From Pontivivens insulae (GTDB taxonomy: Bacteria; Pseudomonadota; Alphaproteobacteria; Rhodobacterales; Rhodobacteraceae), in NCBI RefSeq assembly GCF_900302495.1, contig NZ_OMKW01000003.1, positions 434,001 through 498,000 on the forward strand: a stretch of DNA of 64,000 nt, read 5' to 3'. Of this stretch, positions 45,304 through 55,476 are shown piece after piece. The translations under genes and the position numbers were made by a program. Within the stretch, counting starts at the first letter, position 1. Each line of letters begins with the position of its first letter. The notes under the pieces were generated by a model. That model saw nothing but the letters and a program-made list of their open reading frames with translations, was not told where the DNA came from and did not search any database.

Positions 45304-46950
45304 TCAGCCTTTCAGAAGTGCTTCAGCAGCGGATCGTGCCTCTGGCGTCACCGTGTCCCCTGACAGCATGCGAGCGACCTCCTCTGTGCGATCATCATCG
45401 CCCAAAGGTGTCACACGCGTGGTGGTCACACCGGCTTCGACAGATTTAGCGATGCGCCAGTGATGTGCGCCGCGTGCCGCGACTTGCGGCGAATGGGTCA
45501 CGACGAGGACCTGCGCCTGGGCGGCCACCTTCTCCAACCGTCTGCCGACCGCATCGGCTGTTGCGCCACCCACGCCACGATCGATCTCGTCAAAGATCAT
45601 CGTCAGACCATCGGCGCGCGTGGTCAGACAGACCTTCAGCGCGAGAAGGAAACGGGACAACTCGCCGCCACTTGCGATCTTGTTGATCGGCCCAGACGGG
45701 GCGCCGGGATTGGTCGCCACGGTGAATGTCACTGTATCTCGGCCATCCGGCCCATCGGGTGCATCCTCGAACTGCGTGGTGAAAACTGCCCGCTCCATCT
45801 TCAGCGGCGCAAGCTCGTCCGCCATGGCCTTATCAAGCGTTCGTGCGGCGGCCATGCGCGCTTCGCGCAAATCACTGGCCGCCTCATCATAGGATTTCTG
45901 CGCCGCATTCACCGCCTGCTCAAGCTCTGCAATTCGGCCCGCACCATTGTCGATGGTCTGTAGTTTCGAGCGGAACTGATCGGCCAGTTCAGGCAGGGCA
46001 TCGGGCAAGACGTCATGCTTGCGGGCCAAAGCACGAATGGCAAAGAGCCGCTCTTCAACACGTTCCAGCTCAAGCGGATCAGCATCGAGACTGTCTATCA
46101 GTGCGGCAACACCACTCTGGGCGTCTGACAGCTCCGTCAACGCCCGCTCAATCGCCGCGACCGGGGCGTCGGCGGCCGTTTCCAGATGTGCCGCAGCCGC
46201 TTCGAGCCAGCGCAATGCGTCCGTCAGAGGCCCCTCGGCCCCCTGCCCGCCCAAGGCTTGCTCCGCCTTTGCGACATCCTCGCGCACGCGCTCGGCGGCC
46301 TGCATCTGCCGACGTCGAATGTCTAGGGCCTCATCCTCCCCCTGCTCAGGAGACAGAGCATCAAGTTCGCCGATGGCATGGCGCATGAAATCCTCATCGG
46401 AGGCCAGAGCCTCAATGCGGGCCTGCTCGGCCTTAAGGGCCCGACGGGCCTGGGTCAGCGCGGTCCATGCTGCACCCGTGCGTTCCACATCCGCCCCGGC
46501 ATAGCTGTCGAGCAGCGCTCGGTGCCCCTTGGGGTCGAGAAGGCCCCGGTCATCGTGCTGCCCATGGATCTCAACCAGATGGGCGGAGAGCTGGCGCAGG
46601 ATCTCCCCTGAACAACGCCGGTCGTTCACATAGGCCGTCTTGCGGCCTTCGCTTGAGTTCACGCGCCGCAGGATAAGGCTGTCACCTTCATCGGGGAGAC
46701 CGGCCTGCTCCAGAATCTCATGGATCGGACTGTCCTCGGTCAGGGCAAATTCCGCGACCACCTCACCCTGTGCAGCGCCAGTTCGCACCAGATCGGCACG
46801 ACCCCGGTGCCCAAGCGCAAAGCCGAGTGCATCAAGCAGGATCGACTTGCCTGCCCCGGTTTCGCCGGTCAGTACATTGAGGCCCGAGTGGAAATCGAGA
46901 TCGAGCTGATCAATCAGAATGATGTCGCGAACCGCGAGGCTCAGCAGCAT
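45304..46950 (-). CDS. recN: DNA repair protein RecN
   Basis: 548 residues. Walker A GETGAGKSILLDALGFALGH, a long coiled-coil middle, the ABC-like signature ASGGELSRFLLALKV and Walker B MIFDEIDRGVGG identify this SMC-like protein. It acts early in double-strand break repair. It starts 3 bp after the bamD stop, as is common in alphaproteobacteria. Confidence 0.96.
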   Translation of the reverse strand: MLLSLAVRDIILIDQLDLDFHSGLNVLTGETGAGKSILLDALGFALGHRGRADLVRTGAAQGEVVAEFALTEDSPIHEILEQAGLPDEGDSLILRRVNSSEGRKTAYVNDRRCSGEILRQLSAHLVEIHGQHDDRGLLDPKGHRALLDSYAGADVERTGAAWTALTQARRALKAEQARIEALASDEDFMRHAIGELDALSPEQGEDEALDIRRRQMQAAERVREDVAKAEQALGGQGAEGPLTDALRWLEAAAAHLETAADAPVAAIERALTELSDAQSGVAALIDSLDADPLELERVEERLFAIRALARKHDVLPDALPELADQFRSKLQTIDNGAGRIAELEQAVNAAQKSYDEAASDLREARMAAARTLDKAMADELAPLKMERAVFTTQFEDAPDGPDGRDTVTFTVATNPGAPSGPINKIASGGELSRFLLALKVCLTTRADGLTMIFDEIDRGVGGATADAVGRRLEKVAAQAQVLVVTHSPQVAARGAHHWRIAKSVEAGVTTTRVTPLGDDDRTEEVARMLSGDTVTPEARSAAEALLKG

Positions 46951-46953
46951 GGA

Positions 46954-47790
46954 TCAAAGCTGCTCGCCCAGGATCACCTGGCGGTAAATCCGGTCCAGAA
47001 GAGACTCCGCCTCAGACGCGTTGACCAGACCACCCGACGTGATCAGCGCATAGCTGTCCTCGTACCAGTCCGAGCCAGGGAAGTTATATCCCAGCACCGA
47101 TGCGGATTTCAGAGCTTCATCATCCAGACCCAACGCCATGTAGGATTCCACCAAGCGGTGCAGCGCCTCGGGTGTGTGCGAGGTCGTGTCGAAATCATCA
47201 ACCACGACCTTGAAGCGTGAAATGGCTGCGGTGTAGTGGCCGCGGGCCAGATAGTAACGCCCGATCTCCATCTCTTTTCCGGCGAGGTGATCGAGGGCCA
47301 GATCAAATTTCAGATCCGCGTCGCGGGCATATTCACTGCCCGGATAGCGGGACATCACAGTTTGCAGCGCTTGCAGCGCCTCAATCGTATTGCCCTGATC
47401 CCGACCAACATCATTGATCTGATCATACCATGTGAGCGCGATAATATAGGCCGCATAGGCCGCCTCATCATCGGCAGGATAGAAGTCGATGAAACGCTGC
47501 GCCGAGGAACGGGCCTCTTCAAAATCGGTCGCTTCATAATAGGCGAAAGCAGACATGATCAGCGCGCGCTTGGCCCATTGCGAGTAGGGATGAAGACGCT
47601 CCACCTCCGCAAATGTGCGCGCGGCCGTCCGCTCCGACCCTTCGTCGAGCTGGGTTTGCGCCGTCTCAAAGATCTGCTGAGCGGACATACTCAGGATCGG
47701 ATCGACCTCTTCCTCGCTGCTGAACCAACCGCAGCCGGACAGCATCGCTGTCGTGGCGAGAATGAGGGGAAGTCGCGTCAGGCGCATCAT
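46954..47790 (-). CDS. bamD: Outer membrane assembly lipoprotein BamD
   Basis: 278 residues. Lipoprotein signal with LSGC, the lipidated cysteine at residue 20. The mature protein carries several tetratricopeptide-like helix pairs, for instance SAQQIFETAQTQLDEG, FDFEEARSSAQRFIDFYPAD-like and KEMEIGRYYLARGHYTAAI. BamD is an essential component of the BAM complex that inserts beta-barrel proteins. It lies between lpxC and recN in a conserved order. Confidence 0.94.
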   Translation of the reverse strand: MMRLTRLPLILATTAMLSGCGWFSSEEEVDPILSMSAQQIFETAQTQLDEGSERTAARTFAEVERLHPYSQWAKRALIMSAFAYYEATDFEEARSSAQRFIDFYPADDEAAYAAYIIALTWYDQINDVGRDQGNTIEALQALQTVMSRYPGSEYARDADLKFDLALDHLAGKEMEIGRYYLARGHYTAAISRFKVVVDDFDTTSHTPEALHRLVESYMALGLDDEALKSASVLGYNFPGSDWYEDSYALITSGGLVNASEAESLLDRIYRQVILGEQL

Positions 47791-47907
47791 GTCCGAAAGT
47801 CCTGTCTAGATCATTGCGCGGCGCGGCCGCAGCGTGCTGGCACAAGCGATAGCACATAACGATTTGCAGGATAAAGCGTCACGATGACCGTTTGTGCGAA
47901 CGTTTCG

Positions 47908-48840
47908 TCACGCAGAGCGGCGCATGACCTCTGGCTGACGCGCCACACCCGGCAGACCAGCAACATCAGCTGGGGTGCATGTCTCAAGCCGGACGGCACC
48001 GGGGGTGCTGAACAGCTTGCGCAACAAACGATTGGTCACGCCATGTCCGGCCCGTTGTCCGGTATAGCGCCCCATGATCGGGGCGCCCGCCAAGGCAAGA
48101 TCGCCCACAGCGTCGAGGATCTTGTGGCGCACACATTCATCAGCATGCCGGAACCCTTCGGGATTCAGGATAAGCTCACCATCCACTACGACCGCGTTGT
48201 CCAGCGAACCACCAAGGGCGAGCCCGTTCTCGCGAAGTGCCGCAACATCTGCATTCCGCACGAAGGTACGGCTGTCCATGATCTCATCGACAAACGCACC
48301 GTTCACAACGGCCAGACGCTTGGTCTGCAGACCGATGGCGACCGCATCGAACTCAATCGTAAAGTCGACCTCGAAAAAGTCGGAGGGCACGAGGCTCGCC
48401 TGAACCTCCCCCTCGTTGATCGAGACCTCTTTCAGAATGCGAAGCACCATCCGCTTTTCGTTCTGCTCAACAATTCCGTTTGCCAGAATAGCATTCACGA
48501 AAGGCGCCGAGGACCCGTCCATGATCGGAACTTCGGGACCATCGATATCGATAAGTGCGTTGGTCACACCGCATCCCTGCAGCGCCGCCATCAGGTGTTC
48601 GATGGTGGAAACCGTGACACCGTCCACATTCGAGATACATGTGTTCATAGTGGTGTCGCTGACAGCATCCCACGCCGCAGGAACCATCGCGTCGCGCACG
48701 CTCAAGTCGGTGCGGCGAAACCAGATACCGTGATTTGCACCAGCCGGATTGATGACAATCCGCGCCGGGCGCCCCATGTGCAAACCAATGCCCGACAAGC
48801 GGACAGGACGTCTAAGCGTCGTCTGGTAGATGGATTGCAC
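47908..48840 (-). CDS. lpxC: UDP-3-O-acyl-N-acetylglucosamine deacetylase
   Basis: 310 residues from GTG 48840, with GAGGTG upstream. Zinc-site and catalytic motifs are intact: STIEHLMAALQGCGVTN, MDGSSAPFVNAI, VRHKILDAVGDLALAG (HKxxDxxGD) and the general-acid histidine in RAGHGVTNRLLRKLF. It catalyses the committed step of lipid A synthesis. Upstream lies a 240-bp gap with a 15-bp direct repeat and the amtB terminator. Confidence 0.97.
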   Translation of the reverse strand: MQSIYQTTLRRPVRLSGIGLHMGRPARIVINPAGANHGIWFRRTDLSVRDAMVPAAWDAVSDTTMNTCISNVDGVTVSTIEHLMAALQGCGVTNALIDIDGPEVPIMDGSSAPFVNAILANGIVEQNEKRMVLRILKEVSINEGEVQASLVPSDFFEVDFTIEFDAVAIGLQTKRLAVVNGAFVDEIMDSRTFVRNADVAALRENGLALGGSLDNAVVVDGELILNPEGFRHADECVRHKILDAVGDLALAGAPIMGRYTGQRAGHGVTNRLLRKLFSTPGAVRLETCTPADVAGLPGVARQPEVMRRSA

Positions 48841-48888
48841 GTGTTCACCTCAAAATCGTTAGTCGAGCACAGATACATTGCGCCCTTT

Positions 48889-48992
48889 GACTATTAACGC
48901 TTGATAACGCGGTGCGTTGCCCCGGCACAAATCAAGCTGTGTGTCCTTATGTGACAAAGTGAAACACTGGCCTAAGCGACTATTAACGCTTG
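48889..48992. repeat. 15-bp direct repeat upstream of lpxC
   Basis: GACTATTAACGCTTG occurs exactly at 48889-48903 and 48978-48992, 89 bp apart, in the 240-bp gap between amtB and lpxC. The first copy is about 50 bp and the second about 140 bp upstream of the lpxC start. A regulator site with TTAA-containing core, perhaps related to CtrA half-sites, is possible; neither copy is a full TTAA-N7-TTAA match. Confidence 0.5.
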
Positions 48993-49023
48993 TAAATTCG
49001 TGATCTCGATCGACAACTTCAAC

Positions 49024-49058
49024 AAAAAGGGCCCCTGCTTGCAACAAAGCAGGAGCCC
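49024..49058 (-). terminator. Rho-independent terminator of amtB
   Basis: On the minus strand, GGGCTCCTGCTT pairs along its full length with AAGCAGGGGCCC (one G-U pair) around six bases and is followed by five T. It begins 22 bases beyond the amtB stop. Confidence 0.9.
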
Positions 49059-49080
49059 ACGAGCGGCGGATTTCCGCCGA

Positions 49081-50286
49081 TCAGCTTGTCAAATCGTAGG
49101 CCCGCTCACCGTGATGGACATAATCGAGCCCTTCAACCTCGTCATCGGCGCTGACCCGCAGCGGGAAGACGAGCTTGACCAACATGATCAGCACAACAGT
49201 CATCACGACAGTAAAGACACCGACCGATACCAGTCCGATCAGCTGGGTCACGACGCCCTGCCCCTCGGAAAGGCCGCCGCCACCCAAGGCTTCCGCCGCG
49301 AGGATCGGCGCCATGATCGTGCCGAAAATGCCGCCAAGGCCATGGACAGCGAACACATCCAGCGTGTCGTCGATCTTGAACAGATCCTTCACCCAACCAC
49401 ACGCAATCTGACACAGTACGCCCGCGACCAGGCCGATGATCAGCGCACCGATAGGGCCGACAAAGCCGGACGCAGGCGTGATGGAAGCAAGGCCCGCAAT
49501 CGTCCCGGTCACAAGACCGACCATGCTCGCCTTACCATGGCGGATGCGTTCATAGGCGGCCCAGCTCAAGGACGCGGCAGCCGCAGAGATGTGCGTCACG
49601 ACGATGGCCATTGCCGCGCCGCCATCAGCCGCCAGCTGCGATCCACCATTGAAGCCGAACCAACCGACCCACAGAAGGGACGCACCGATCATGACCATCC
49701 CCGGCTGGTGCGGCGGTTTCAGATCACGTGTGCCAAAGGCAGAGCGGCTGCCCAACATGGCCGCAAGGACGAGTGCGGCAATCCCGGCAGTCTCGTGGAC
49801 GACGATTCCACCAGCGAAATCCATGACACCCAGCTCCGCCAGCCAGCCGCCACCCCAGACCCAATGGGCCACAGGTGCATAAACGATCAGCATCCAGAGT
49901 GCCGAAAAGGTAAGCACGAAGCCGAACCCGATCCGTTCGACATACGCGCCCACAATCAGTGCGGGCGTGATGATTGCGAATGTCATCTGGAAGGCAAAGA
50001 ACGCAACTTCGGGAATGGTGCCGGAAAGCGCATCAGGACCAACGCCCAACAGGAACGCTTTGCCCAGCCCACCCCAGATCGCATTTCCGTCGCCAAAGGC
50101 AATTGAGTAGCCCGCGACAAGCCAAAGCACCGACATGAGGCACGCGATAGCGATGCAATGCATTAATACACTCAAGACGTTACGAGAGCGGACAAGGCCG
50201 CCATAAAACAGCGCAAGGCCCGGCAAAGTCATCATCAGGACGAGTGCTGTTGCAGTTAGAATCCACGCGGTATCCGCACCGTTCAT
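49081..50286 (-). CDS. amtB: Ammonium transporter
   Basis: 401 residues, about eleven membrane segments. Conserved motifs are DTAWILTATALVLMMTLPGLALFYGGLVR at the N-terminus in short blocks (LPGLALFYGGL), a FAFQMTFAIITPALIVGA helix, and VHETAGIAALVLAAMLGSR with the pore histidine, plus the second histidine near VHGLGGIFGTI. The C-terminal tail is short and lacks a signal domain. It moves ammonium or ammonia into the cytoplasm. glnK is not adjacent; start ATG 50286 has AAGGGGA upstream. Confidence 0.95.
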   Translation of the reverse strand: MNGADTAWILTATALVLMMTLPGLALFYGGLVRSRNVLSVLMHCIAIACLMSVLWLVAGYSIAFGDGNAIWGGLGKAFLLGVGPDALSGTIPEVAFFAFQMTFAIITPALIVGAYVERIGFGFVLTFSALWMLIVYAPVAHWVWGGGWLAELGVMDFAGGIVVHETAGIAALVLAAMLGSRSAFGTRDLKPPHQPGMVMIGASLLWVGWFGFNGGSQLAADGGAAMAIVVTHISAAAASLSWAAYERIRHGKASMVGLVTGTIAGLASITPASGFVGPIGALIIGLVAGVLCQIACGWVKDLFKIDDTLDVFAVHGLGGIFGTIMAPILAAEALGGGGLSEGQGVVTQLIGLVSVGVFTVVMTVVLIMLVKLVFPLRVSADDEVEGLDYVHHGERAYDLTS

Positions 50287-50514
50287 GGTTATTCCCCTTA
50301 TTGATCTAGGCGTGCACGGCGCTCTGCGGCCCCTTCACGCGATTGGTACGCGGCGCAATGTCCCGGTGCCGGGCAGCTTTTCAAGATTGAAGATGAATTG
50401 GCGTCACAAAACTGTCGCAAAACGAGGCGTTCAGGTTAATTTGCACACCTTTTGACCACCCAGTGCTTACATCGTCAGCACATGACAAAGAGTGAGATGG
50501 GTGGGTATCACGCA

Positions 50515-50546
50515 CAAAAAACGCCCTGTGACGGATCACAGGGCGC
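50515..50546 (-). terminator. Rho-independent terminator of ftsZ
   Basis: On the minus strand a 10-bp stem, CGCCCTGTGA with TCACAGGGCG around four bases, is followed by six T (50516-50521). It begins about 30 bases past the ftsZ stop and ends the division operon before amtB. Confidence 0.92.
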
Positions 50547-50575
50547 AAAGTCGGTAAACGAATGTGGCGGTGAGG

Positions 50576-52084
50576 TCAGTTGGCCTGACGACGCAAGAAC
50601 GCCGGTATCTCCATCTTCTGGCGATCATCACCCTCTGGCGCTGTACGTGGCGCGGTCGGAACAACGCGTGGTGCCATCCGCGGGGCTTCCGCACGCGGAG
50701 CAGGTGCCGGTTCAGCCTTGGGTTCAGCCGGAGCGGCAGGAGCCGCCGCCTCGGACTGGCCCGTCATGCGGCCAATCAGATTGTTGATCCCGAAACCGGA
50801 ACGACGCTCCGGCTCTGCCTCGGCGGCAGGTGTCGGGGCCGCGGGACGCGCGGGCGCTTCGGTCGGCACTTTGGACACGGCAGCCTGCAGGCGCTGCATC
50901 GTATCGGGCGATGGCACACCAGGCTCCCGCGCCGGCGCGGGCGACAGCAAGTCAGAAACGGTGGTCGGCGCGACTTTGGCCTCATCTGCAACGGGTGCAG
51001 GCACGAAGGCCGCAGGCTCTTCGGCCGCTTCAGTCACTGGCGCTGCAACAGGGGCAGCTGGCGTTTCAGCAACAGCCTCTGGAACCGCCGGGCGCGGCGC
51101 TGGCGCCTTTTGGGCATCAGACACGTCGATGCCCGTGGCCACAACGGACACACGCAAGACGCCCTCCATTGTCGGATCCATGGTGGAGCCCACAATGATG
51201 TTGGCGTCATCGTCAACTTCTTTGCGGATGCGGCCCGCAGCCTCATCCAGCTCAAACAACGTCATGTCATGACCGCCGGTGACATTGATCAGAACGCCGC
51301 GCGCGCCCTTCAAGCTGATTTCGTCGAGCAGCGGATTGGCAATCGCACGCTCTGCCGCGTCAATCGCGCGGGTCTCGCCCTCAGCCTCACCGGTCCCCAT
51401 CATCGCCTTGCCCATTTCGTCCATGACGGAGCGGACATCTGCAAAGTCGAGGTTGATCAGACCCGGCCGAACCATCAGGTCGGTCACGCCTTTCACGCCC
51501 TGATACAGAACATCATCTGCCATCATGAACGCCTCGGTGAAGGTCGTCTTCTCATTGGCGAGCCGGAACAGGTTCTGGTTCGGGATGATGATCAGAGTAT
51601 CCACGTGCTTTTGCAGCTCGGCAATTCCCGCCTCAGCCTGCTTCATGCGCTTGGAGCCTTCGAAGGTGAATGGCTTGGTCACCACACCAACTGTCAGAAT
51701 TCCCATTTCGCGCGCGGCTTCCGCAATCTTGGGCGCTCCGCCCGTACCGGTGCCGCCGCCCATACCTGCGGTAATGAAGCACATGTGGGAGCCTGCAAGG
51801 TGATCGACGATCTCCTCAATGCTCTCCTCAGCTGCGGCCGCACCCACCTGAGGCTTCGCCCCGGCGCCAAGACCTTCGGTGACCTTCGATCCCATCTGGA
51901 TCGCGCGACCCGCATTGGTCTGGCTCAACGCCTGCGCGTCGGTATTCGCAACAACGAATTCCGCGCCTTCCAGCTCTTTGTCGATCATGTTGTTGACCGC
52001 GTTGCCGCCTGCGCCGCCAACCCCGAAGACGAGGATGCGGGGCTTCAACTCGGTCTGTTCGGGCATCCGAAGATTCAGACTCAT
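50576..52084 (-). CDS. ftsZ: Cell division protein FtsZ
   Basis: 502 residues. GTP-binding tubulin signature [20 protein letters not shown], synergy region [20 protein letters not shown] and the conserved C-terminal domain are complete. Residues from about 330 onward form a long linker rich in Ala, Pro and Glu, and the extreme C-terminus [10 protein letters not shown] is the peptide that binds FtsA and other partners. It polymerises at midcell to form the Z-ring. It is preceded by 203 bp of non-coding sequence. Confidence 0.98.
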   Translation of the reverse strand: MSLNLRMPEQTELKPRILVFGVGGAGGNAVNNMIDKELEGAEFVVANTDAQALSQTNAGRAIQMGSKVTEGLGAGAKPQVGAAAAEESIEEIVDHLAGSHMCFITAGMGGGTGTGGAPKIAEAAREMGILTVGVVTKPFTFEGSKRMKQAEAGIAELQKHVDTLIIIPNQNLFRLANEKTTFTEAFMMADDVLYQGVKGVTDLMVRPGLINLDFADVRSVMDEMGKAMMGTGEAEGETRAIDAAERAIANPLLDEISLKGARGVLINVTGGHDMTLFELDEAAGRIRKEVDDDANIIVGSTMDPTMEGVLRVSVVATGIDVSDAQKAPAPRPAVPEAVAETPAAPVAAPVTEAAEEPAAFVPAPVADEAKVAPTTVSDLLSPAPAREPGVPSPDTMQRLQAAVSKVPTEAPARPAAPTPAAEAEPERRSGFGINNLIGRMTGQSEAAAPAAPAEPKAEPAPAPRAEAPRMAPRVVPTAPRTAPEGDDRQKMEIPAFLRRQAN

Positions 52085-52287
52085 GGTGTGTTCCGCCTGT
52101 GCTTTTTTATCCGCTCTACCAACAGCGGGGCCCTCGTTGACCGGAGCTCCCTACTGATTCGTTAAGGTAACGCAAAGGGGAGAGTCGGTCACGGAAGAAT
52201 TGGTTAACTCTTGCGCTTTGTGGCAATTTATGGGTCGGAATTGGTTCTTTTCACGTCGCTCGGCGGGAAGCCGCCGAGCTGTGAATG
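52085..52287 (-). promoter_or_regulatory. ftsA-ftsZ intergenic control region with GANTC sites and a hairpin
   Basis: A 203-bp gap that separates ftsZ from the otherwise tightly packed cluster. It has two GANTC sequences, GATTC at 52156-52160 and GAGTC at 52182-52186, the recognition site of the cell-cycle methylase CcrM; in Caulobacter ftsZ expression depends on such methylation. A 9-bp stem, GCTCGGCGG with CCGCCGAGC around four bases, lies close to the ftsA stop (about 52257-52278) and lacks a T-run. A GTTA-AGG-TAAC inverted repeat is at about 52161-52171. Exact promoters not assigned. Confidence 0.5.
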
Positions 52288-53628
52288 TCACCAGCTTTCG
52301 CGAAACCAGCGCAGCGCCTTGCGGAAACGTTGCGCACCAGAACGATCCGCCGGAACCTCGTAGTCCCAGCATTCATCCTGTGGACGGGCGAGGTAAAGCC
52401 CCATGCCGACAGAGGCGGAAAACTGGGCCACCGTCTGCGCCCCCGGTAGCCCCGGAATGCGCAACGGACGACCAAGACGCACCTGCCGCCCCAGGATGCG
52501 CCCTGCGACCTCTTCCATCCCCGGCACCAGAGAGGCACCACCCGTCAGCACGATGCGCCGTCCGGGCATGTGATCAAAGCTAGCCGCATCCAGACTGTCG
52601 CGGACGGCCTCCAGCGTTTCTTCCAATCGCGGACGCATAATGCCGATCAACTCCGCCCGGCTCACCGTGCGCCGACCGGCATCGTCGTCATTGGGGTCTC
52701 GCGGAATTTCCAACAGGTCGCGATCATCCGCTGATGTGGCCACCAGTCCACCATGGAACGTCTTGATCCGCTCCGCATGCGCGGTCGACACGATGAGCCC
52801 CTGACAAATGTCATTCGTGACCTGCGCGCCACCAAAGGGAATGGAATCCGCAAAGATCATCTGCCGTTTCATGAAAACGGAAATCCCGGTCGAGCCTGCG
52901 CCCATGTCAATGCACGCCCCTCCCAGTTCCAGTTCATCTTCGGTCATGGCCGAAAGGCCGGCGGCATAGCTGGAATGCACAACACCCGACAGTTCAAGCG
53001 AGCAGCGACGGCACACCGTCATCAGGTTCTGCACCGTCGCGGTGCTGACCGTCATCATATGCATGTCGACACTCAACGCATTGCCGGTCAGACCACGTGG
53101 ATCGGACAGGCCCGTACGCGCATCGAGGGTATAGTTCACTGGCAACGCATGAATGACCTCGCGCCCTGCGCCGTAGGGGGGGACTTCTGCCTGATCCAAG
53201 GCCTCCCCCACATCCGCTTCGGTCACCTCACCATGGGTGACTTTCGCCTCGCCCAGCAGCCCGTACGAGCGCGGACGCCCGCCAGAGAAACAGGCAATCA
53301 CATGGTCAACGCGCACATCAGCCATTTTCTGCGCCGTCTGCACGACGGTCCGCAGGCCGCGTTCCACCTCATCCATTTCGACGATTTCACCATACTCGAT
53401 GCCGCGTGACATCGTGTTGGCCGCACCGATCACCTTCATCCCCGCGTGGCCATCGAGCCGCCCAATCCCGTCAACGCGCGGCGCGCGCATCAGGGTCGCA
53501 TCGGTCGCTACGATCATACAGTTGATCTTGTCCGTCCCCAGATCGACGATCGCAACAATGCCCTTTTTGAGCGCGGCTTCCCGGCGCTCACGCATGGCTC
53601 GCTGGCCCAGATAGAGATTGCCCTGCAT
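52288..53628 (-). CDS. ftsA: Cell division protein FtsA
   Basis: 446 residues from the ATG at 53628, which has AAGGGAG at good distance; ATGs at 53634 and 53649 and a GTG at 53655 are also in frame. The actin-like fold shows KKGIVAIVDLGTDKINCMIV (phosphate 1), CIDMGAGSTGISVFMKRQM (phosphate 2) and RRIVLTGGASLVPGMEEVA (adenosine). A C-terminal membrane-binding helix, ALRWFRESW, is present. It anchors FtsZ to the membrane. Confidence 0.96.
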   Translation of the reverse strand: MQGNLYLGQRAMRERREAALKKGIVAIVDLGTDKINCMIVATDATLMRAPRVDGIGRLDGHAGMKVIGAANTMSRGIEYGEIVEMDEVERGLRTVVQTAQKMADVRVDHVIACFSGGRPRSYGLLGEAKVTHGEVTEADVGEALDQAEVPPYGAGREVIHALPVNYTLDARTGLSDPRGLTGNALSVDMHMMTVSTATVQNLMTVCRRCSLELSGVVHSSYAAGLSAMTEDELELGGACIDMGAGSTGISVFMKRQMIFADSIPFGGAQVTNDICQGLIVSTAHAERIKTFHGGLVATSADDRDLLEIPRDPNDDDAGRRTVSRAELIGIMRPRLEETLEAVRDSLDAASFDHMPGRRIVLTGGASLVPGMEEVAGRILGRQVRLGRPLRIPGLPGAQTVAQFSASVGMGLYLARPQDECWDYEVPADRSGAQRFRKALRWFRESW

Positions 53629-53641
53629 ACCCATCGCTCCC

Positions 53642-54508
53642 TTACGCATCCTCACCGCGCATCAACTGCCGCAGGCGGCGCATCTCGCGCACAGCGTTCT
53701 CGCTGATCCTCACCGTCGGCCGGTCTCGATCCCGCATGTCCATATCGACCACGTCCCGCTCCAACACATCCTCGCTCAATTGCAGAGCCAGCACATGGAG
53801 CAATGCATCAACGGGCCGCTCTTCCGGAAGCCGGATACGTTGACCACGATCGAGCATGATGTCCCAGCGTCGCTCACCCACACGGACAAGCGCGACGATC
53901 CGCTCTGTCAACGGACCCGCGGCCTCGGCCAATGCGACGGCCTCAACCACGTGATCATCTGCGCCTGCATCCAGCAAAAATGGCAGATCCGCCCGTGCGA
54001 GCCGCTGGTCGAGGCGCCCGATCTTTACGCCGAGCGCATCAATCAGGAACAGCCCGTCCTCGCTGCGCCAGACAGCCACCGCCTGACGTGGGGTGACATC
54101 CACACGCAGCACGCGATCAGATCCGACAGTCAACTCTGCCGAGGCAACGGGCGCCAATGCCTCCACCCGGTCGCGCGCGGCGCGCAAGTCGACCTCGACG
54201 GAAGAAACAGGCCAGCTCAAAGCCAGTACATGAACGGCATCGCGCAGCTGCGCATCCGTCAGCCCCGTGATTTCGACGTCATTGATCATCAGCTCGGGCA
54301 ATTCGACGACGGCGGTACGGGCCGCACCGGCTTGCGCCTTGATCCAGGCCAGATGTGGCGGATAGAGCACCGCCCCGATCAGGCCGCCAATCAGGATCAA
54401 CATCGGCAGCACACGTGTCACCCCGATGCGCACGCCGCGCGTCAGCCAGAGGCGCTGCAACGTGTAATTATGCTTGGAGGGCGCGTATTCGCGCCTTACC
54501 GGTCGCAT
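53642..54508 (-). CDS. ftsQ: Cell division protein FtsQ
   Basis: 288 residues: basic cytoplasmic start, one membrane segment ([19 protein letters not shown]), then a POTRA domain ([38 protein letters not shown]) and the FtsQ beta-domain ([17 protein letters not shown]). It links early and late divisome proteins in the periplasm. Its start overlaps the ddl stop by 13 bases; 13 bp lie before the chosen ftsA start. Confidence 0.93.
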   Translation of the reverse strand: MRPVRREYAPSKHNYTLQRLWLTRGVRIGVTRVLPMLILIGGLIGAVLYPPHLAWIKAQAGAARTAVVELPELMINDVEITGLTDAQLRDAVHVLALSWPVSSVEVDLRAARDRVEALAPVASAELTVGSDRVLRVDVTPRQAVAVWRSEDGLFLIDALGVKIGRLDQRLARADLPFLLDAGADDHVVEAVALAEAAGPLTERIVALVRVGERRWDIMLDRGQRIRLPEERPVDALLHVLALQLSEDVLERDVVDMDMRDRDRPTVRISENAVREMRRLRQLMRGEDA

Positions 54509-55425
54509 GATGCATCCTCAACCAACAAACGGCACAACGCTCCAAAGCTGATCCCGGCATGCTCTGCCTGTTCGGGCGTCAGCGATGTAGGCGTCATGCC
54601 CGGCTGCGTATTCGTCTCCAACAGGAACAGGCCATCGCGCCCGCGCGTCTCATCCCAACGCAAATCCGTGCGCGATAATCCACGGCACCCCAAGACCGCA
54701 TGCGCACGCTCTGCGTAGTCGAGGCAGAGAGCCGTGATCTCTTCAGGCAGGTCAGCGGGCACGACATGGCTGGAGCCGCCATCGCCATATTTGGCCTCGT
54801 AATCATACCATCCGGTATTGCTGACAATGTCGGTCACATAGAGGGCCCGTGGCCCCGCACCACGGTCGAGCACAGAGACGGTCAGTTCCCGCCCGGGCAC
54901 ATATTCTTCAACCATCAGCGCATCCGGCATGTCATCGGATACCTGAGCAGGCCCGTTGGCACGCTCCTGTACGATGTAGATGCCAACGGATGAACCCTCG
55001 TTGTAGGGTTTCACCACATAAGGTGGCTCCATCGGATGCGCGGCACTGACTTCGGCCTTTGTAGCACGCAAATCGGGAACGACCGGCAAGCCCGCCGTCC
55101 GGTAGGCAGCCTTGGTCCGCAACTTGTCCATGGCAAGCGATGAGGCAAGCACACCCGAATGGGTGTAGGGGATGCGCATCCATTCGAGCAGCCCCTGAAC
55201 GCACCCATCTTCACCCCATCGGCCATGGAGTGCATTGAACACGACATCGGGGTTTGCTGCACGCAGATCATCAACAAGGCTTTCGCCTGCGTCGATCTCC
55301 GTCACTTCGAATCCTTCATCCCGCAGCGCGGCTGCACATAGCCGACCGGACACCAGCGAAACCTCTCGTTCCGCTGACGGGCCGCCAAGTAAAACCGCGA
55401 TTCGGGGCTGTCCACTGCTCGACAT
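54496..55425 (-). CDS. ddl: D-alanine--D-alanine ligase
   Basis: 309 residues with the ATP-grasp architecture: [53 protein letters not shown] and the metal-binding [20 protein letters not shown]. It joins two D-alanines for peptidoglycan precursors. Position between murB and ftsQ is the usual one in this cluster. It overlaps ftsQ by 13 bases. Confidence 0.96.
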   Translation of the reverse strand: MSSSGQPRIAVLLGGPSAEREVSLVSGRLCAAALRDEGFEVTEIDAGESLVDDLRAANPDVVFNALHGRWGEDGCVQGLLEWMRIPYTHSGVLASSLAMDKLRTKAAYRTAGLPVVPDLRATKAEVSAAHPMEPPYVVKPYNEGSSVGIYIVQERANGPAQVSDDMPDALMVEEYVPGRELTVSVLDRGAGPRALYVTDIVSNTGWYDYEAKYGDGGSSHVVPADLPEEITALCLDYAERAHAVLGCRGLSRTDLRWDETRGRDGLFLLETNTQPGMTPTSLTPEQAEHAGISFGALCRLLVEDASCDR

Positions 55426-55476
55426 GCCCGCCTCACTGGTGTGCGCCCCGTATGTTCAGGGCTGTTTTGGTTGCGA

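Noticed and set aside
48889-48992. Full CtrA sites upstream of lpxC
   Set aside because: Neither repeat copy has the TTAA-N7-TTAA arrangement; only half-site resemblance remains, so no CtrA call is made.
50330-50400. Possible sigma-54 promoter upstream of amtB
   Set aside because: A GGCAC...TTGC-like string exists on the minus strand (CCGGCACCGGGACATTGC), but the GG to GC spacing is 12 bases instead of the strict 10, so it is not a usable -24/-12 site.
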